Source of the DNA: Chloroflexota bacterium
GTDB taxonomy: Bacteria; Chloroflexota; UBA11872
DNA length: 64,000 nucleotides
Assembly: GCA_026708035.1 (NCBI GenBank)
Contig: JAPOVQ010000010.1
Span: 1 to 64,000 of the forward strand
Direction of reading: 5' to 3'
Shown here: in pieces, positions 23,011 to 32,019 of the stretch
How positions within the stretch are numbered: position 1 is the stretch's first letter
How the letters are laid out: each line of letters opens with the position of its first letter
Made by a program: the position numbers and the translations under genes
The notes under the pieces: model-generated
What the model saw: only the letters and a program-made list of their open reading frames with translations
The model's database searches: none
Told to the model about the DNA's origin: nothing

Positions 23011-25630
23011 GCGGCAGCCTCGACCGCGAGTCGTGGATAGTTGACCCACGACACGGCATCGTCCGATTGACAGGCCGTGACGAAGCCCGGGGATTCAATC
23101 GCACCGCACCGACGGCGGGTTGCACCGGTACGCGCGGACCTCTTCACGCGGCTCGCGGAGACGGCAAACACTGTGCGGGCCATCACGCTGCGAGAACCAT
23201 TTGGCGTGTTCACCCACAGGCGACATGGCAGACTGTCGCTGACGAAGTGGACAGCGTCCGGAGGAAAAACCTTGCAGGATCGCGAAGACCTACGGTCCGA
23301 AAACGAGCGCCTACGATCTCGGATTTCGCGGCTCACGGACGCAATTCTCCGGATCAGTCAGCACCTGGAGCTCGAGACGGTGCTGCAGAAGATCGCCGAT
23401 AGCGCGCGATCGCTTACCGACGCGCGCTTCGCCGCGATCACCACCCAGGACGACGCCGGCGAAGCTCAGGACTTGGTCTTTTCGGGTCTGACCGCAATCG
23501 AAATCCAAGAATTCTCGGCGATTCCGAATGGCCCGGCCTTGTTTCATTACCTCAGCGGATTGCAAGAGCCACTGCGCACCCGGGATTTCGTCGCCCACAT
23601 CAGCCTGGCCGGGTTTCCCGACCTCAAGCTGCCGATTGGCACGTTTCTCGGCGCTCAGATCCGTGATCGGGGCAACCAGATCGGCAACATCTACATCGGC
23701 GAGAAGAAACGTGGCCAGGATTTTACGCTTGAAGACGAGGAGACCCTTGAGGTGTTCGCCGCCCAGGCGGCGACCGCCATCACAAACGCCCGGCGCTACG
23801 GCGACGAACAGCGGGCCAAGGCCGACCAAGCGGCCCTCGTCGACACTTCGCCCGTAGGGGTGCTGGTCGTCGACGCCAATACGCGGGACATCGTGCAGTT
23901 CAATGAGGAAGCGCGCCGCATCGGCGGTGGCTTGCTCGGGCGGGGCCGTTCACTCGAACAGGCCCTTTCGCTGTTCACCTTTCGACGCCTGGACGGGCGA
24001 GAGATTCCGCGCGCTGAACTGCCCGTGGAGCGAGCGCTCGGCGGCGAGACTGTGCGCACCGAAGAGATGGTCATCCACCGCCCGGATGGTGAGACGGTGA
24101 CGACGCTCGTGAACGCAACCCCAATCCATTCGGAGGACGGGGAGATTGTGTCGGTCGTGGCCACCATTCAGGACATCACGCCGCTGGAGGAGCTGGAGCG
24201 CCTGCGCGCCGAGTTCCTCGGCATGGTGAGTCACGAGCTGCGCACGCCCTTGACCTCCATCAAGGGATCGGCCGCAACCGCTCGGAGCGCCTCGGTCCCA
24301 CTCGACCCCGCGGAGACGCGGCAGTTCTTTCGCATCATCGAGGAACAAGCCGACCACATGCGGGACCTCATCAACAACCTGCTCGATCTGGCCAGGATCG
24401 AAGCCGGCACCCTGTCGGTCGCGCCCGAACCCACGGACGTCGCCGACGTCATTCACGGCGCGCGCGACGCCTTCCTCAGCAGCGGCTACCGGAACAGCGT
24501 CGCAGTGTCTGTCGAACCGGACCTCCCCCGGATCCCGCTGGATCGCCAGCGAGCGAGCCAAGTCCTCTACAACCTCTTCTCCAATGCATCGAAATACTCG
24601 CGCGAGTGGTCCGCGATACGCGTCACCGCCTCGCTTCAGGACCCGTACGTGGCCGTGAGAGTCGCGGACGAGGGACGGGGAATCTCAGCCGAGCAACTCC
24701 CCCGCCTGTTCAGCAAGTTCTCGCGGATCGACTTCGAGCATGGTCCGGAAGTCGAGGGGGCCGGCCTCGGCCTGGCGATCTGCCGCGGCATCGTGGAGGC
24801 GCACGGCGGGCGCATCTGGGCCGAGAGCGACGGCGAGGGCCGGGGCACCCGCTTCACGTTTACGCTGCCCGCGGTCGACACGATGGCCGAACCGTCCGCG
24901 AGCCCCGCCACGGCGACCGCGCCCGGAGCGTCCGCCGGGTGGGAACGCGTCCTCGCCGTCGACGACGATCCCCAGGTGTTGCGCTACGTGCGCAATGTTC
25001 TCTCGGAAGCCGGCTACTCGGTCACCGTCACCAGCGAACCGGATGAATTCGACCGCCTCATCGAGGCCGAGCAGCCGCACCTGGTCCTGCTGAACCTGAT
25101 GCTGCCCGGCACCAGCGGATTCGAGCTGATCACGCGCATTCCCAACGTGTTCGAAGTTCCGGTCATCTTCCTGTCCGGTCGCGGCCGGGAACAGGACTTT
25201 GCCCAAGCCTTCGAAATGGGCGCCGCCGACTATCTGGTCAAGCCGTTTGCGCCAACCGAGCTCGTGGCACGCATCCGGGCGGCGCTGCACAAGCGGTCCG
25301 TCTACCGCCAGGCCCAGGCGGTAGAGCCCTTCCGCATTGGCAACCTCACCATCAACTATCTGGAACGCACCGTCACAGAGGCGGGCCGTCCAATCACGCT
25401 CACGCCCACCCAATTCAAGCTGCTGGCGGAGCTTTCCAACAATGCCGGACGGGTCCTCTCGCACGACGAGTTGCTCCGAAGTGTCTGGGGGCCGGGCCAT
25501 TCGGCCGATCAGCCGCTGCTGCGGTCGTTCGTCAAGAGCCTGCGCAGCAAGCTCGGGGACAACGCGAGAGACCCCGTCTACATCTTCACCGAGTCGGGAG
25601 TCGGCTACCGCCTGGCAAAGCCGTAGCGGC
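22838..25630 (+). repeat. Large duplicated segment, copy A
   Basis: Matches 39356-42152 in the same orientation. It covers the last 58 codons of the BaeS-like kinase, the 260-bp spacer and the whole single-chain kinase gene. The first part is clearly diverged. From 24129 to 25630 (1,502 bp) I read no difference from 40651-42152. Similarity stops at the GGC after the shared TAG stop codon. Confidence 0.85.
23272..25626 (+). CDS. Single-chain GAF-PAS-histidine kinase-receiver-winged helix protein, copy A
   Basis: A 784-residue cytoplasmic protein with sensor, kinase and DNA-binding output in one chain: coiled start and GAF (about 10-170), PAS (185-300), phospho-acceptor helix with His321 in GMVSHELRTPLTS, ATPase domain ending in GAGLGLAICRGIVEAHGG, receiver (560-672) and OmpR-type winged helix (690-784). 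The receiver has VDDDP, Ser and LVKPF, but Asn608 replaces the phospho-acceptor Asp (LVLLNLMLPG). The TTG start follows GGAGG by 7 nt. The frame is open to a GTG at 23077, but that stretch differs from copy B like non-coding DNA. A paralogue lies at 39791. Confidence 0.85.
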   Translation: MQDREDLRSENERLRSRISRLTDAILRISQHLELETVLQKIADSARSLTDARFAAITTQDDAGEAQDLVFSGLTAIEIQEFSAIPNGPALFHYLSGLQEPLRTRDFVAHISLAGFPDLKLPIGTFLGAQIRDRGNQIGNIYIGEKKRGQDFTLEDEETLEVFAAQAATAITNARRYGDEQRAKADQAALVDTSPVGVLVVDANTRDIVQFNEEARRIGGGLLGRGRSLEQALSLFTFRRLDGREIPRAELPVERALGGETVRTEEMVIHRPDGETVTTLVNATPIHSEDGEIVSVVATIQDITPLEELERLRAEFLGMVSHELRTPLTSIKGSAATARSASVPLDPAETRQFFRIIEEQADHMRDLINNLLDLARIEAGTLSVAPEPTDVADVIHGARDAFLSSGYRNSVAVSVEPDLPRIPLDRQRASQVLYNLFSNASKYSREWSAIRVTASLQDPYVAVRVADEGRGISAEQLPRLFSKFSRIDFEHGPEVEGAGLGLAICRGIVEAHGGRIWAESDGEGRGTRFTFTLPAVDTMAEPSASPATATAPGASAGWERVLAVDDDPQVLRYVRNVLSEAGYSVTVTSEPDEFDRLIEAEQPHLVLLNLMLPGTSGFELITRIPNVFEVPVIFLSGRGREQDFAQAFEMGAADYLVKPFAPTELVARIRAALHKRSVYRQAQAVEPFRIGNLTINYLERTVTEAGRPITLTPTQFKLLAELSNNAGRVLSHDELLRSVWGPGHSADQPLLRSFVKSLRSKLGDNARDPVYIFTESGVGYRLAKP

Positions 25631-25802
25631 CGGCGGCGCATCGCCTGACCACGCGGCACCGGCCGCGCGCTCGCGTCCCACCACTGTGCTCCCCTTCACC
25701 CGCACCTGACGGATGTCTGAAATGATCGATACGCTCACCACCGCCAAATCCAGTTCCCCCGGGACACCCGGCCTCTCGATCCACCGACGCCGGGATCCCT
25801 AG

Positions 25803-25817
25803 GTGTAGTGACTACAC
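25803..25817. promoter_or_regulatory. 15-bp palindrome
   Basis: GTGTAGT-G-ACTACAC is a perfect 7-bp inverted repeat about one base. It lies in the 270-bp gap between copy A and the PhyH remnant, where I see no gene. It is of operator size; no regulator can be assigned. Confidence 0.35.
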
Positions 25818-25896
25818 TCCTGACAGTAGCGGAACCTCCGGCGAGCCGTGTTGAAGGACTCCCAGCGTAGGGCCACTCCGACCCGCGGCAATAAGG

Positions 25897-26250
25897 TCAT
25901 TCCCATTCATCCAAGCCGAGCAGTTTCCTGCCCAGATCGGTCGAAACGGCAGGCGATTGGGTCCGATGTTCCCAGTCACAAGGATCGCGGGGCCAACCGG
26001 GCCCACCGCCTGACGATTCTGCTGGCCTGCGCTCCCGCCACGACTCGATGCGCAATCGCCGCAGCTCCTCATCGTCTTCTTCCGCCCGCCGCGGGATGAT
26101 GTATCGAGCCAGGCGTGGCTTGTCCGACGTGTTGTGGCCGTTTCCGTGCGCCAGCAGGCGGTCCCAGACCTTCAGGTCGCCGGCTTTGCCGGCTATTGGC
26201 TTGACATCAAGTCCATCAAGGGCCGGGGGCCAGGGATCGCGGTCGGCGCG
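25897..26250 (-). pseudogene. Phytanoyl-CoA dioxygenase (PhyH) family remnant, C-terminal part only
   Basis: The translation keeps the C-terminal third of a PhyH-type Fe(II)/2-oxoglutarate oxygenase: KPIAGKAGDLKVWDRLLAHG, NGHNTSDKPRLARYI, and a natural-looking end LGRKLLGLDEWE. The HGN..S.KPR stretch holds the distal His and the 2-oxoglutarate-binding Arg. The N-terminal double-stranded beta-helix with the first His/Asp ligands is missing. Homology stops near 26250, exactly where a different gene's remnant begins on the other strand. The protein cannot be functional as an oxygenase. Confidence 0.6.
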
Positions 26251-26556
26251 GTGCTGAATTTCACACCCACCGTGTGCGTTCGCGATGGGGAGGTTCACCC
26301 CGTTGATCGTCCCCGCACGCGCAAGCGCGCGGTCGCACGGCTCACGTCAATAGTTCGTGAATTGGCTCCAATTCGAATGCTCCATCTCGGCTACACAACG
26401 GGTCGAGACGGAGCAACGCCCATCCGCAACGAACTGAGCCGCCTCGTCCCTCGGTACCAGATCATTGATTCCCGCTTGGGACCAGTGCCAGGTACCCACC
26501 TGGGACCAAACGCCCTCTCGGTCGCGCTCACTCGAAGCCTTTCAACCCCCACCTAG
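26251..26556 (+). pseudogene. DegV family fatty-acid-binding protein remnant, C-terminal part only
   Basis: From 26251 the plus-strand frame reads like the second domain of a DegV (FakB-like) protein: NFTPTVCVRDGEVHPVDRPR, TRKRAVARLTSIVRELAP, and IIDSRLGPVPGTHLGPNALS. The conserved VGTHxGPGALGV-type end is recognisable. The N-terminal EDD domain is absent, and the upstream frame belongs to the antisense of the PhyH remnant. The two remnants meet head to head near 26250. Confidence 0.55.
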
Positions 26557-26612
26557 CCAGCGGCAGAATCAGACGATCACGACGCCCAATTCGAACCGCC
26601 GGGTCTTCCTCG

Positions 26613-27305
26613 TCAGTTCCTATGGGGAACGTCCGCACGACTCGTATCCGGTTCATCGAGCAATCCGTTCCGCACAGCCCAGACGACGATCTCCTGTTTC
26701 GAGCTATAGCCCAGCTTCTCCTGTATCCGATACATGGCGTTCCTGATGGTCAGCGGACTATTGCCTCGAGCCTTGGCAATCTCGGCATACGCCTTGCCGT
26801 GCGCGAACATGGTGAGTATTTCACGCTCGCGCGCCGTGAGCTCCTGCGATTGCACCGGGCTGGCCGGTGGCGACGGACTGCGCAGATCGGCAAATACCCG
26901 GCGAACGATTTCGATCGGCAACCGCGAGCCGCCTTCAGCAACTTCGCGAACGGCGGACAGGAAGTCTTCCTTCCCCGTGAACTTCTGTAGATATCCGGTA
27001 GCACCGGCGGCAACAGCGTTGATCACCGCCTCCTCCTCCGTCGAAGCCGTCAGGATCAGTACACGAGTATCGGGTAGAGCGCTCATGATCTCCCGACATG
27101 CTTCGGCGCCATCCATGTTCGGCATGAGCACGTCCATGATGACGACATCGGGAACCAGCTCGACCGCCGCTTTCACCGACTCCGAACCGTCCCCGACTTC
27201 TCCAACGACCCTGAAACCGGATGAGTGCTCCAGGATTTCGCGCAGTCCCTGTCGGACGATCGGATGATCGTCAACAAGCAGCACCGTGATCTCTTTCGCT
27301 TGCAA
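26613..27305 (-). CDS. NarL/LuxR-family response regulator
   Basis: About 230 residues. The receiver has VLLVDDHPIVRQGL, the phospho-acceptor Asp in VVIMDVLMPNMDG, Thr in ILTAS and the Lys position in YLQKFTGKED. The C-terminal LuxR-type helix-turn-helix is ELTAREREILTMFAHGKAYA...SPLTIRNAMYRIQEKL. It lies 4 bp after the sensor kinase stop, so it is the second gene of an operon. The likely start is the TTG at 27305 behind AGGGGG; an ATG at 27377 would overlap the kinase by 68 bp. Confidence 0.88.
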   Translation of the reverse strand: MQAKEITVLLVDDHPIVRQGLREILEHSSGFRVVGEVGDGSESVKAAVELVPDVVIMDVLMPNMDGAEACREIMSALPDTRVLILTASTEEEAVINAVAAGATGYLQKFTGKEDFLSAVREVAEGGSRLPIEIVRRVFADLRSPSPPASPVQSQELTAREREILTMFAHGKAYAEIAKARGNSPLTIRNAMYRIQEKLGYSSKQEIVVWAVRNGLLDEPDTSRADVPHRN

Positions 27306-27309
27306 CTTG

Positions 27310-28536
27310 TCAATCCCCCTCCATAGCACGCTCTCTCGGAACGCGACAGATGACGGACGTACCGCCACCAGCTTCACCAGATTTCACTGAAAGCGCCCCG
27401 CCAATGCGTTCAGCATCCAGGCGCATATTCGAGATTCCATGCCCACGCTCCTCAAAGTCGTCCGGAAGCCCCTTGCCATCATCGACCACCATCAGCTGAA
27501 CTCGCCCGCGCGAAAACTCCAGATCGACCGTCACATTCGATGCTTCGGCATGACGAAATGCATTCGTCAACGCATTGTGCGCAATCAGAAATAGAACGGA
27601 GCGAGTCTCAACATCCAACGACGGTTCTTCCCCATCCTGTTCAAGCTTGGCAGGTACAGACGTGATGGCTGTGAACGTGCGAATATGCGTAGCCAACACA
27701 TCACTGATCATCTTGCCCTCGAATATTCCTCCCATGTTTAGTGGCCGCCGCAACTCCCACATGGCAGATTTGGCGAGAGCCAACGTCGCCTCCAGCGTAG
27801 ACATCAACCTCTCGTTTGATTTATCAGCGAGATCAAGAGCCGTCTCGATCCCCAGGCTCACCATATACGCCGACTGCGCTGTCGTATCGTGGATCGTTCG
27901 TGAGACGTCCATACGCTCTTCAAAGAGAATACGTTCGCTCCTCACTGCCGCGCGCCTGCGCATTCGTTCGATCCGGCTGATCAGATTCACTGTGATCACT
28001 ACGATATACATTGCCAATATCCGAGCGAATAGCACCTTCTCATCACCCAAGTTTAGATTGAGACCATCTCCTGCATAAACACTGATCACTGAATACAATA
28101 TCGCCACGAGGGTCGTCCAAATGACCCATACCACAATCGATGTCGACGCCACCGCAATGAGCGCCAGAGCCGGATAGTAAGCTACAAAGAAGAAGTGCTG
28201 GAATCCTCCTCCCACGAAAATTACACTCGAGATCAAGATCGCGTCAATCGCGCTTGCCGCAAACATCCAGCGCCACGTAATTGTCCTTCGCAAGAGGATC
28301 CCACCGTGCAACCCGGCATTGAACCCCACAAACACGGTCAGAAGTCCTGCAAGAAGCGCGTACGGATAGGTCTCGTGAGAAGGCCGATATGCAAGCAGCA
28401 CAACGCAACCAAGCGCGAACGTCCACCTCGCCCAAACCGCTATTGTTGCGGCATGCCTGATTTCATCTGGGTGAGTTCGCGCATTGCCTTCAAGCCACGA
28501 TCGAATATGGACAGGATATTCCTTCAGCTTAACCAC
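27310..28536 (-). CDS. Membrane sensor histidine kinase (NarX/DegS-type, HisKA_3)
   Basis: A 408-residue kinase. About six N-terminal membrane helices (residues 35-185) carry no large external domain, pointing to sensing in or at the membrane. The phospho-acceptor helix has His216 in MDVSRTIHDTTAQSAYMVSLG, typical of HisKA_3 kinases. The ATPase domain has N-box IAHNALTNAFRHA, DDGKGLP and a RGHGISNMRLDAERIGG box. It should phosphorylate the NarL-type regulator encoded immediately downstream. GTG start. Codon use is less GC-rich than its neighbours, as is the following 1 kb upstream, which hints at transfer. Confidence 0.9.
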   Translation of the reverse strand: MVKLKEYPVHIRSWLEGNARTHPDEIRHAATIAVWARWTFALGCVVLLAYRPSHETYPYALLAGLLTVFVGFNAGLHGGILLRRTITWRWMFAASAIDAILISSVIFVGGGFQHFFFVAYYPALALIAVASTSIVVWVIWTTLVAILYSVISVYAGDGLNLNLGDEKVLFARILAMYIVVITVNLISRIERMRRRAAVRSERILFEERMDVSRTIHDTTAQSAYMVSLGIETALDLADKSNERLMSTLEATLALAKSAMWELRRPLNMGGIFEGKMISDVLATHIRTFTAITSVPAKLEQDGEEPSLDVETRSVLFLIAHNALTNAFRHAEASNVTVDLEFSRGRVQLMVVDDGKGLPDDFEERGHGISNMRLDAERIGGALSVKSGEAGGGTSVICRVPRERAMEGD

Positions 28537-29379
28537 CGCTGCGCTCGGTATTATTCGCGGTTTTGACCGGTGCTTCGCGAGTCACTGATAAAGTAGACGT
28601 TCGACTCACGCCACAAATCCAACTCGCGGACAAGGCAACGTGCCCAGACCTAACTTGCGGCGCGGTACGATTCCCCCGGCCAGACTAGACAGTCCTATTC
28701 TACTGCGCTCGTCTATATGAGAAAAGGTCTGAACATACCTATCGAAAAAGGTACCCAAAGACCCTGCAGCTAAGGCAAGAAGCCGCAACCGCCGGTTGAG
28801 CACGATGCACTCTGCATAGACTTCAACGACCATGGCAATGGAGTACGAGAATCGCGACGCATCGATTGTCCAGGACCAGATTCGAACTCCGAATTGCAGC
28901 TATCTTTCCAATTTGAGACTCGGCCACCGTTGGCAAATCTTCAGTAGTAAACTCAACGTTCTCGTCAGTTACCCGAAGCGCAACAGTAGCAATCGATACC
29001 GAGCAGGTGAAGGACGCGAGGCCGGGGCAATCGGGACTAGGCGGTCGCTGCAAGCGCTCCTGCACGGCACGCGCAGTCAACGCCAGACGCGACCACTTCT
29101 AGTTCACAAAGCGAACGGAGCCGCCTGAATTCGGGCGGGTGGTCTGCGGTCCGACCGGGCCGTGTCGATGCGCCGGGGTGCGTGTTGGATGCCGAGTCTG
29201 CAGCGTAGCGCTGGCTGCGGGCAATACAGTGTCGGCCAACCCAGGATGCTGAAGAGTCCGTCGACACGGTTGATCCAGACATCCTGATCGTGGACGCACG
29301 GCGACGACCCGCGACCGTCGCGCCGCCACCGCTGATCTTCGGCCGCTGCAACGTCGCCCGGCCCCTTCGCTTCGAATTC
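28537..29379. other. Gene-free, locally AT-richer region
   Basis: About 840 bp between the sensor kinase and the tRNA-Thr remnant. No frame has a recognisable motif or ribosome site. The first 450 bp are visibly richer in A/T than the rest of the window. It probably contains the kinase promoter and decayed sequence. Confidence 0.4.
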
Positions 29380-29427
29380 TGGAGCCCGCACCCGGAATTG
29401 AACCGGGGACCTCGTCGTTACCAAGGA
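29380..29427 (-). other. tRNA-Thr(GGT) 3'-half remnant, copy 1 (attachment-site-like)
   Basis: On the minus strand this reads as a tRNA-Thr from inside the anticodon stem to CCA: anticodon loop TTGGTAA, variable loop, T-arm CCCGG-TTCAATT-CCGGG, acceptor strand and encoded CCA. The 5' half does not fold: the D-arm is shortened and the acceptor and anticodon stems mispair. Tyrosine recombinases commonly integrate at this part of tRNA genes and leave such 3' halves behind. This copy is more decayed than that at 38707. Confidence 0.6.
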
Positions 29428-29637
29428 TTTCGCTCCCAGCGCTGTGGAAAGGACCTGTGGCCCCCGAGCGAAACGCGTCAAATAGTGGTGTGGAGCGGTT
29501 CGGACAGTCACTCTTCTGGCGCCCGGTTAGCCCGGATTGACGTGCAGCGGACTCCCGGAGGCCGGATGTCGCGCGCAGTGATTTCCGCGTGATCGGAATC
29601 TCGCCGCAACCGGATATTCCAACTCCATGGGGCGCGC
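29380..29637 (+). repeat. 255-bp imperfect direct repeat, copy 1
   Basis: Colinear with 38707-38962. Shared landmarks include the tRNA-Thr 3' half, CTCCCAGCGCTGTGG, AGCGAAACGC.TCAAAT and TCGCGCGCAG at offsets 189 and 188. Similarity starts exactly at the tRNA CCA end and continues rightward only. The two copies bracket the 9 kb ABC transporter module. Confidence 0.7.
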
Positions 29638-30053
29638 CATCCGGTGTGCAATGGCGCCAGCACCGGCCCTGATTGCGGTCCGGCACCCGACGCCTGGCAC
29701 CGCGTCCGCAGCGCAGCCACGTGCGCCCCAGCCTGGATGGCAGGCGGGTAGCGGTCCGCTTGGGATCGAGGCCAAGAGGGTCGGCCGGACCTCTGCGCAG
29801 CAGTCACGATTGGACGTGTCGCGCGGAACCGAGGAATGAAAACACCGGCGGTCTATGCGCCTCACGCCACCCCCGCGTCGGCATGCTCCGCCAGCCCGCC
29901 CTCCGTTGACGGGTCAGAACGTTTGGCCTGATACTTATTCGGCCTGTGGTAAATCGACGTGGAATTGTTCATTTGGCGGTGAAATGCCGCGTGCCGCGGG
30001 CGCCTGCTGGGGCAGGGGCCCAATCCGCAAATGGGTGCATAGGGGGGATTCGA
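29638..30053. other. Leader region of the first peptide ABC operon
   Basis: No gene is recognisable in about 410 bp between the direct repeat and the binding-protein gene. The ribosome site is GGGGGGATTCGA directly before the ATG at 30054. I see no clear -35/-10 pair, but the operon promoter must lie here. Confidence 0.35.
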
Positions 30054-31979
30054 ATGGGACGTGCAGTTGAATCTGGGATGACGCGTCGGCAACTGCTTCG
30101 CGCAGCCATGCTGGGCGGCGGATCCGCCACGTTGGCCGCCATTCTTGCGGCGTGCGGCGAGGCCGAGGTCGTTGAGAAGACCGTGACGGTGACGGTCACC
30201 GAAGTCAAAGAGGTGGTGAAGGAAGTCCCGGTCGAAACAGTCGTCACCAAAGAGGTGATCAAGGAAGTCCCGGTCGAGACGGTCGTCACCAGGGAGGTGA
30301 TCAAGGAAGTCCCGGTCGAGACCATCAAAGAGGTCGAGGTCGAGAAAGTCGTCGAGAAGGAAGTCATCCGCGAGGTCGAAGTCCAGAAGGTCGTCACTCG
30401 CGAGGTCGAGCGGCCCGTTGACGTACGTCGCGGCGGCACCCTGATATTGCGCCATACGCGAGACCCGCAGGTAGGCGGAATTGAGGGGCCGCAGGCGCTC
30501 GCCGAAGTCGACAAGAGCATCGCCTTCATGATTTCCGAGACGATGCTCAAATTCGACTTCGAGAAGGTCGAGCCAGTCCCCTGGCTGGCCGAGGCCTTCG
30601 AGATCTCGCCCGACGGCACGTTCATCGACCTGACGATCCGCAGCGGCATCAAGTTTCAAGACGGCACCGACTTCGACGCGGATGCCGCGGTCTTCAACTT
30701 GAACCGCGTCTTCGACGCCGAACATCCATTTCACGCGACGGGCGTGTATCCCTACACCAACTGGGCTTTGCTCAGCCACGCCGAGAAGGTGAGCAGCGAT
30801 GTCGTGCGGGTGTTCTCCGGCCTCGACGCCGACCCGATTCTCCACTGGCGGCTGACGACCGAGGCCACCTACATGACGAGCCCGGCCGCCATCGAGCAGT
30901 TTGGGGAAGACATCGATCTCAACCCCGTGGGTACCGGGCCGTTCAAGTTCGACGCCTTTGAGCCGGGCGTTCAACTCAGCCTGGTCCGCAACGAGGACTA
31001 CTGGAACCCTGACAACGCCCCGTTTCTCGACAAGGTCATCTACCGCATCATTCCGGACGCCCAGGCGGCGGCCGCCGAGTTCCGGGCCGGAAATCTCGAT
31101 GTGTTCCCGTTTGCGTTGACGCCGGACATCCTGGAACTCAGGGACGACGCCAAGTTCCGGCTGCAGCTGTTCGCCACGAACACCTACTTCTACCTGTCGG
31201 CCAACAACGCCATCGATCCGTTCGACAACCCTGAATTTCGCAAGGCGCTGGCCCATGCGTACGACTGGAAGACCCGGATCAAGGAGCTGGAGCCATTCAA
31301 CGACTACCTGCCCACTCCCTGGTACCCGCACGGGTTTGCCTATAACGGGGACGTGCCGACCTACGAGTACGACCCGGAGAAGTCCCGGCAGATCCTGGAG
31401 GACCTTGGCTGGAAGCTGGGCCCCGATGGCGTACGCGTGCGCGAGAGCGACGGCAAGCGCGCCAGCTTCACCATTGCCGCCTGGCTGGCGGCCGGCACTC
31501 CGGTGGACGACAACCGCCTCTTCATGCAGCAGAACCTGAAGGACATCGGGATCGAGACGGAATTCTGGATCATGGACCCGTCGGTGGTGTTCGACGACGT
31601 GGAAGGCATTCGCAACCCCGACAAGCTCGAACTCTATCCGCTGGGCTGGAATACGGCGCTGCCGGACCCGAGCTTCCTGCTTGACCCGACCTACCTGTGC
31701 GAGGAACGCCCGCCGGCCGAAAAAGCGGGCGCAGGCTGGAACTTCGCGCAGTTCTGCGACGCGCGGGTGGACGAACTCTTGACGCAAGCTCGCAAGGACA
31801 TGAACCCAGAGACCCGCGCCGCCGCCTACCGGGAGGTACAGCAGATCATTGCCGAGGGAGCGATCATGCAATGGGGCGTGCTAAGCCGATTCCCGGTGCT
31901 GATCAAGTCCGATGTCCACGGTCTCTTCTACCGACCCTATCGGGTCAACGAGCTCGAGCGCGTCTGGCTCGATCGGTAG
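30054..31979 (+). CDS. ABC transporter solute-binding lipoprotein, family 5 (peptide/nickel type), operon 1
   Basis: A 641-residue protein. It begins with a twin-arginine lipoprotein signal (MTRRQLLRAAMLGGGSATL, lipobox LAAC), so it should be exported folded and lipid-anchored. A spacer of about 90 residues built from KEVPVETVVT-type repeats lifts the binding domain from the membrane. The rest is a full DppA/OppA-like fold: GGTLILRHTRDPQ, LNPVGTGPFKFDAF, LSLVRNEDYW and FRKALAHAYDW. The start at 30054 follows a GGGGGG ribosome site. Permease, peptidase and ATPase genes follow in the same direction. Confidence 0.9.
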   Translation: MGRAVESGMTRRQLLRAAMLGGGSATLAAILAACGEAEVVEKTVTVTVTEVKEVVKEVPVETVVTKEVIKEVPVETVVTREVIKEVPVETIKEVEVEKVVEKEVIREVEVQKVVTREVERPVDVRRGGTLILRHTRDPQVGGIEGPQALAEVDKSIAFMISETMLKFDFEKVEPVPWLAEAFEISPDGTFIDLTIRSGIKFQDGTDFDADAAVFNLNRVFDAEHPFHATGVYPYTNWALLSHAEKVSSDVVRVFSGLDADPILHWRLTTEATYMTSPAAIEQFGEDIDLNPVGTGPFKFDAFEPGVQLSLVRNEDYWNPDNAPFLDKVIYRIIPDAQAAAAEFRAGNLDVFPFALTPDILELRDDAKFRLQLFATNTYFYLSANNAIDPFDNPEFRKALAHAYDWKTRIKELEPFNDYLPTPWYPHGFAYNGDVPTYEYDPEKSRQILEDLGWKLGPDGVRVRESDGKRASFTIAAWLAAGTPVDDNRLFMQQNLKDIGIETEFWIMDPSVVFDDVEGIRNPDKLELYPLGWNTALPDPSFLLDPTYLCEERPPAEKAGAGWNFAQFCDARVDELLTQARKDMNPETRAAAYREVQQIIAEGAIMQWGVLSRFPVLIKSDVHGLFYRPYRVNELERVWLDR

Positions 31980-32019
31980 GCATCCCCGTCTTCGTTGGGG
32001 AGGTCCATCTCCCTACGCG

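Noticed and set aside
29862-31871. 669-codon minus-strand frame opposite the binding-protein gene
   Set aside because: The sense strand encodes a full family 5 binding protein with signal and lipobox; the antisense frame is a GC-driven shadow.
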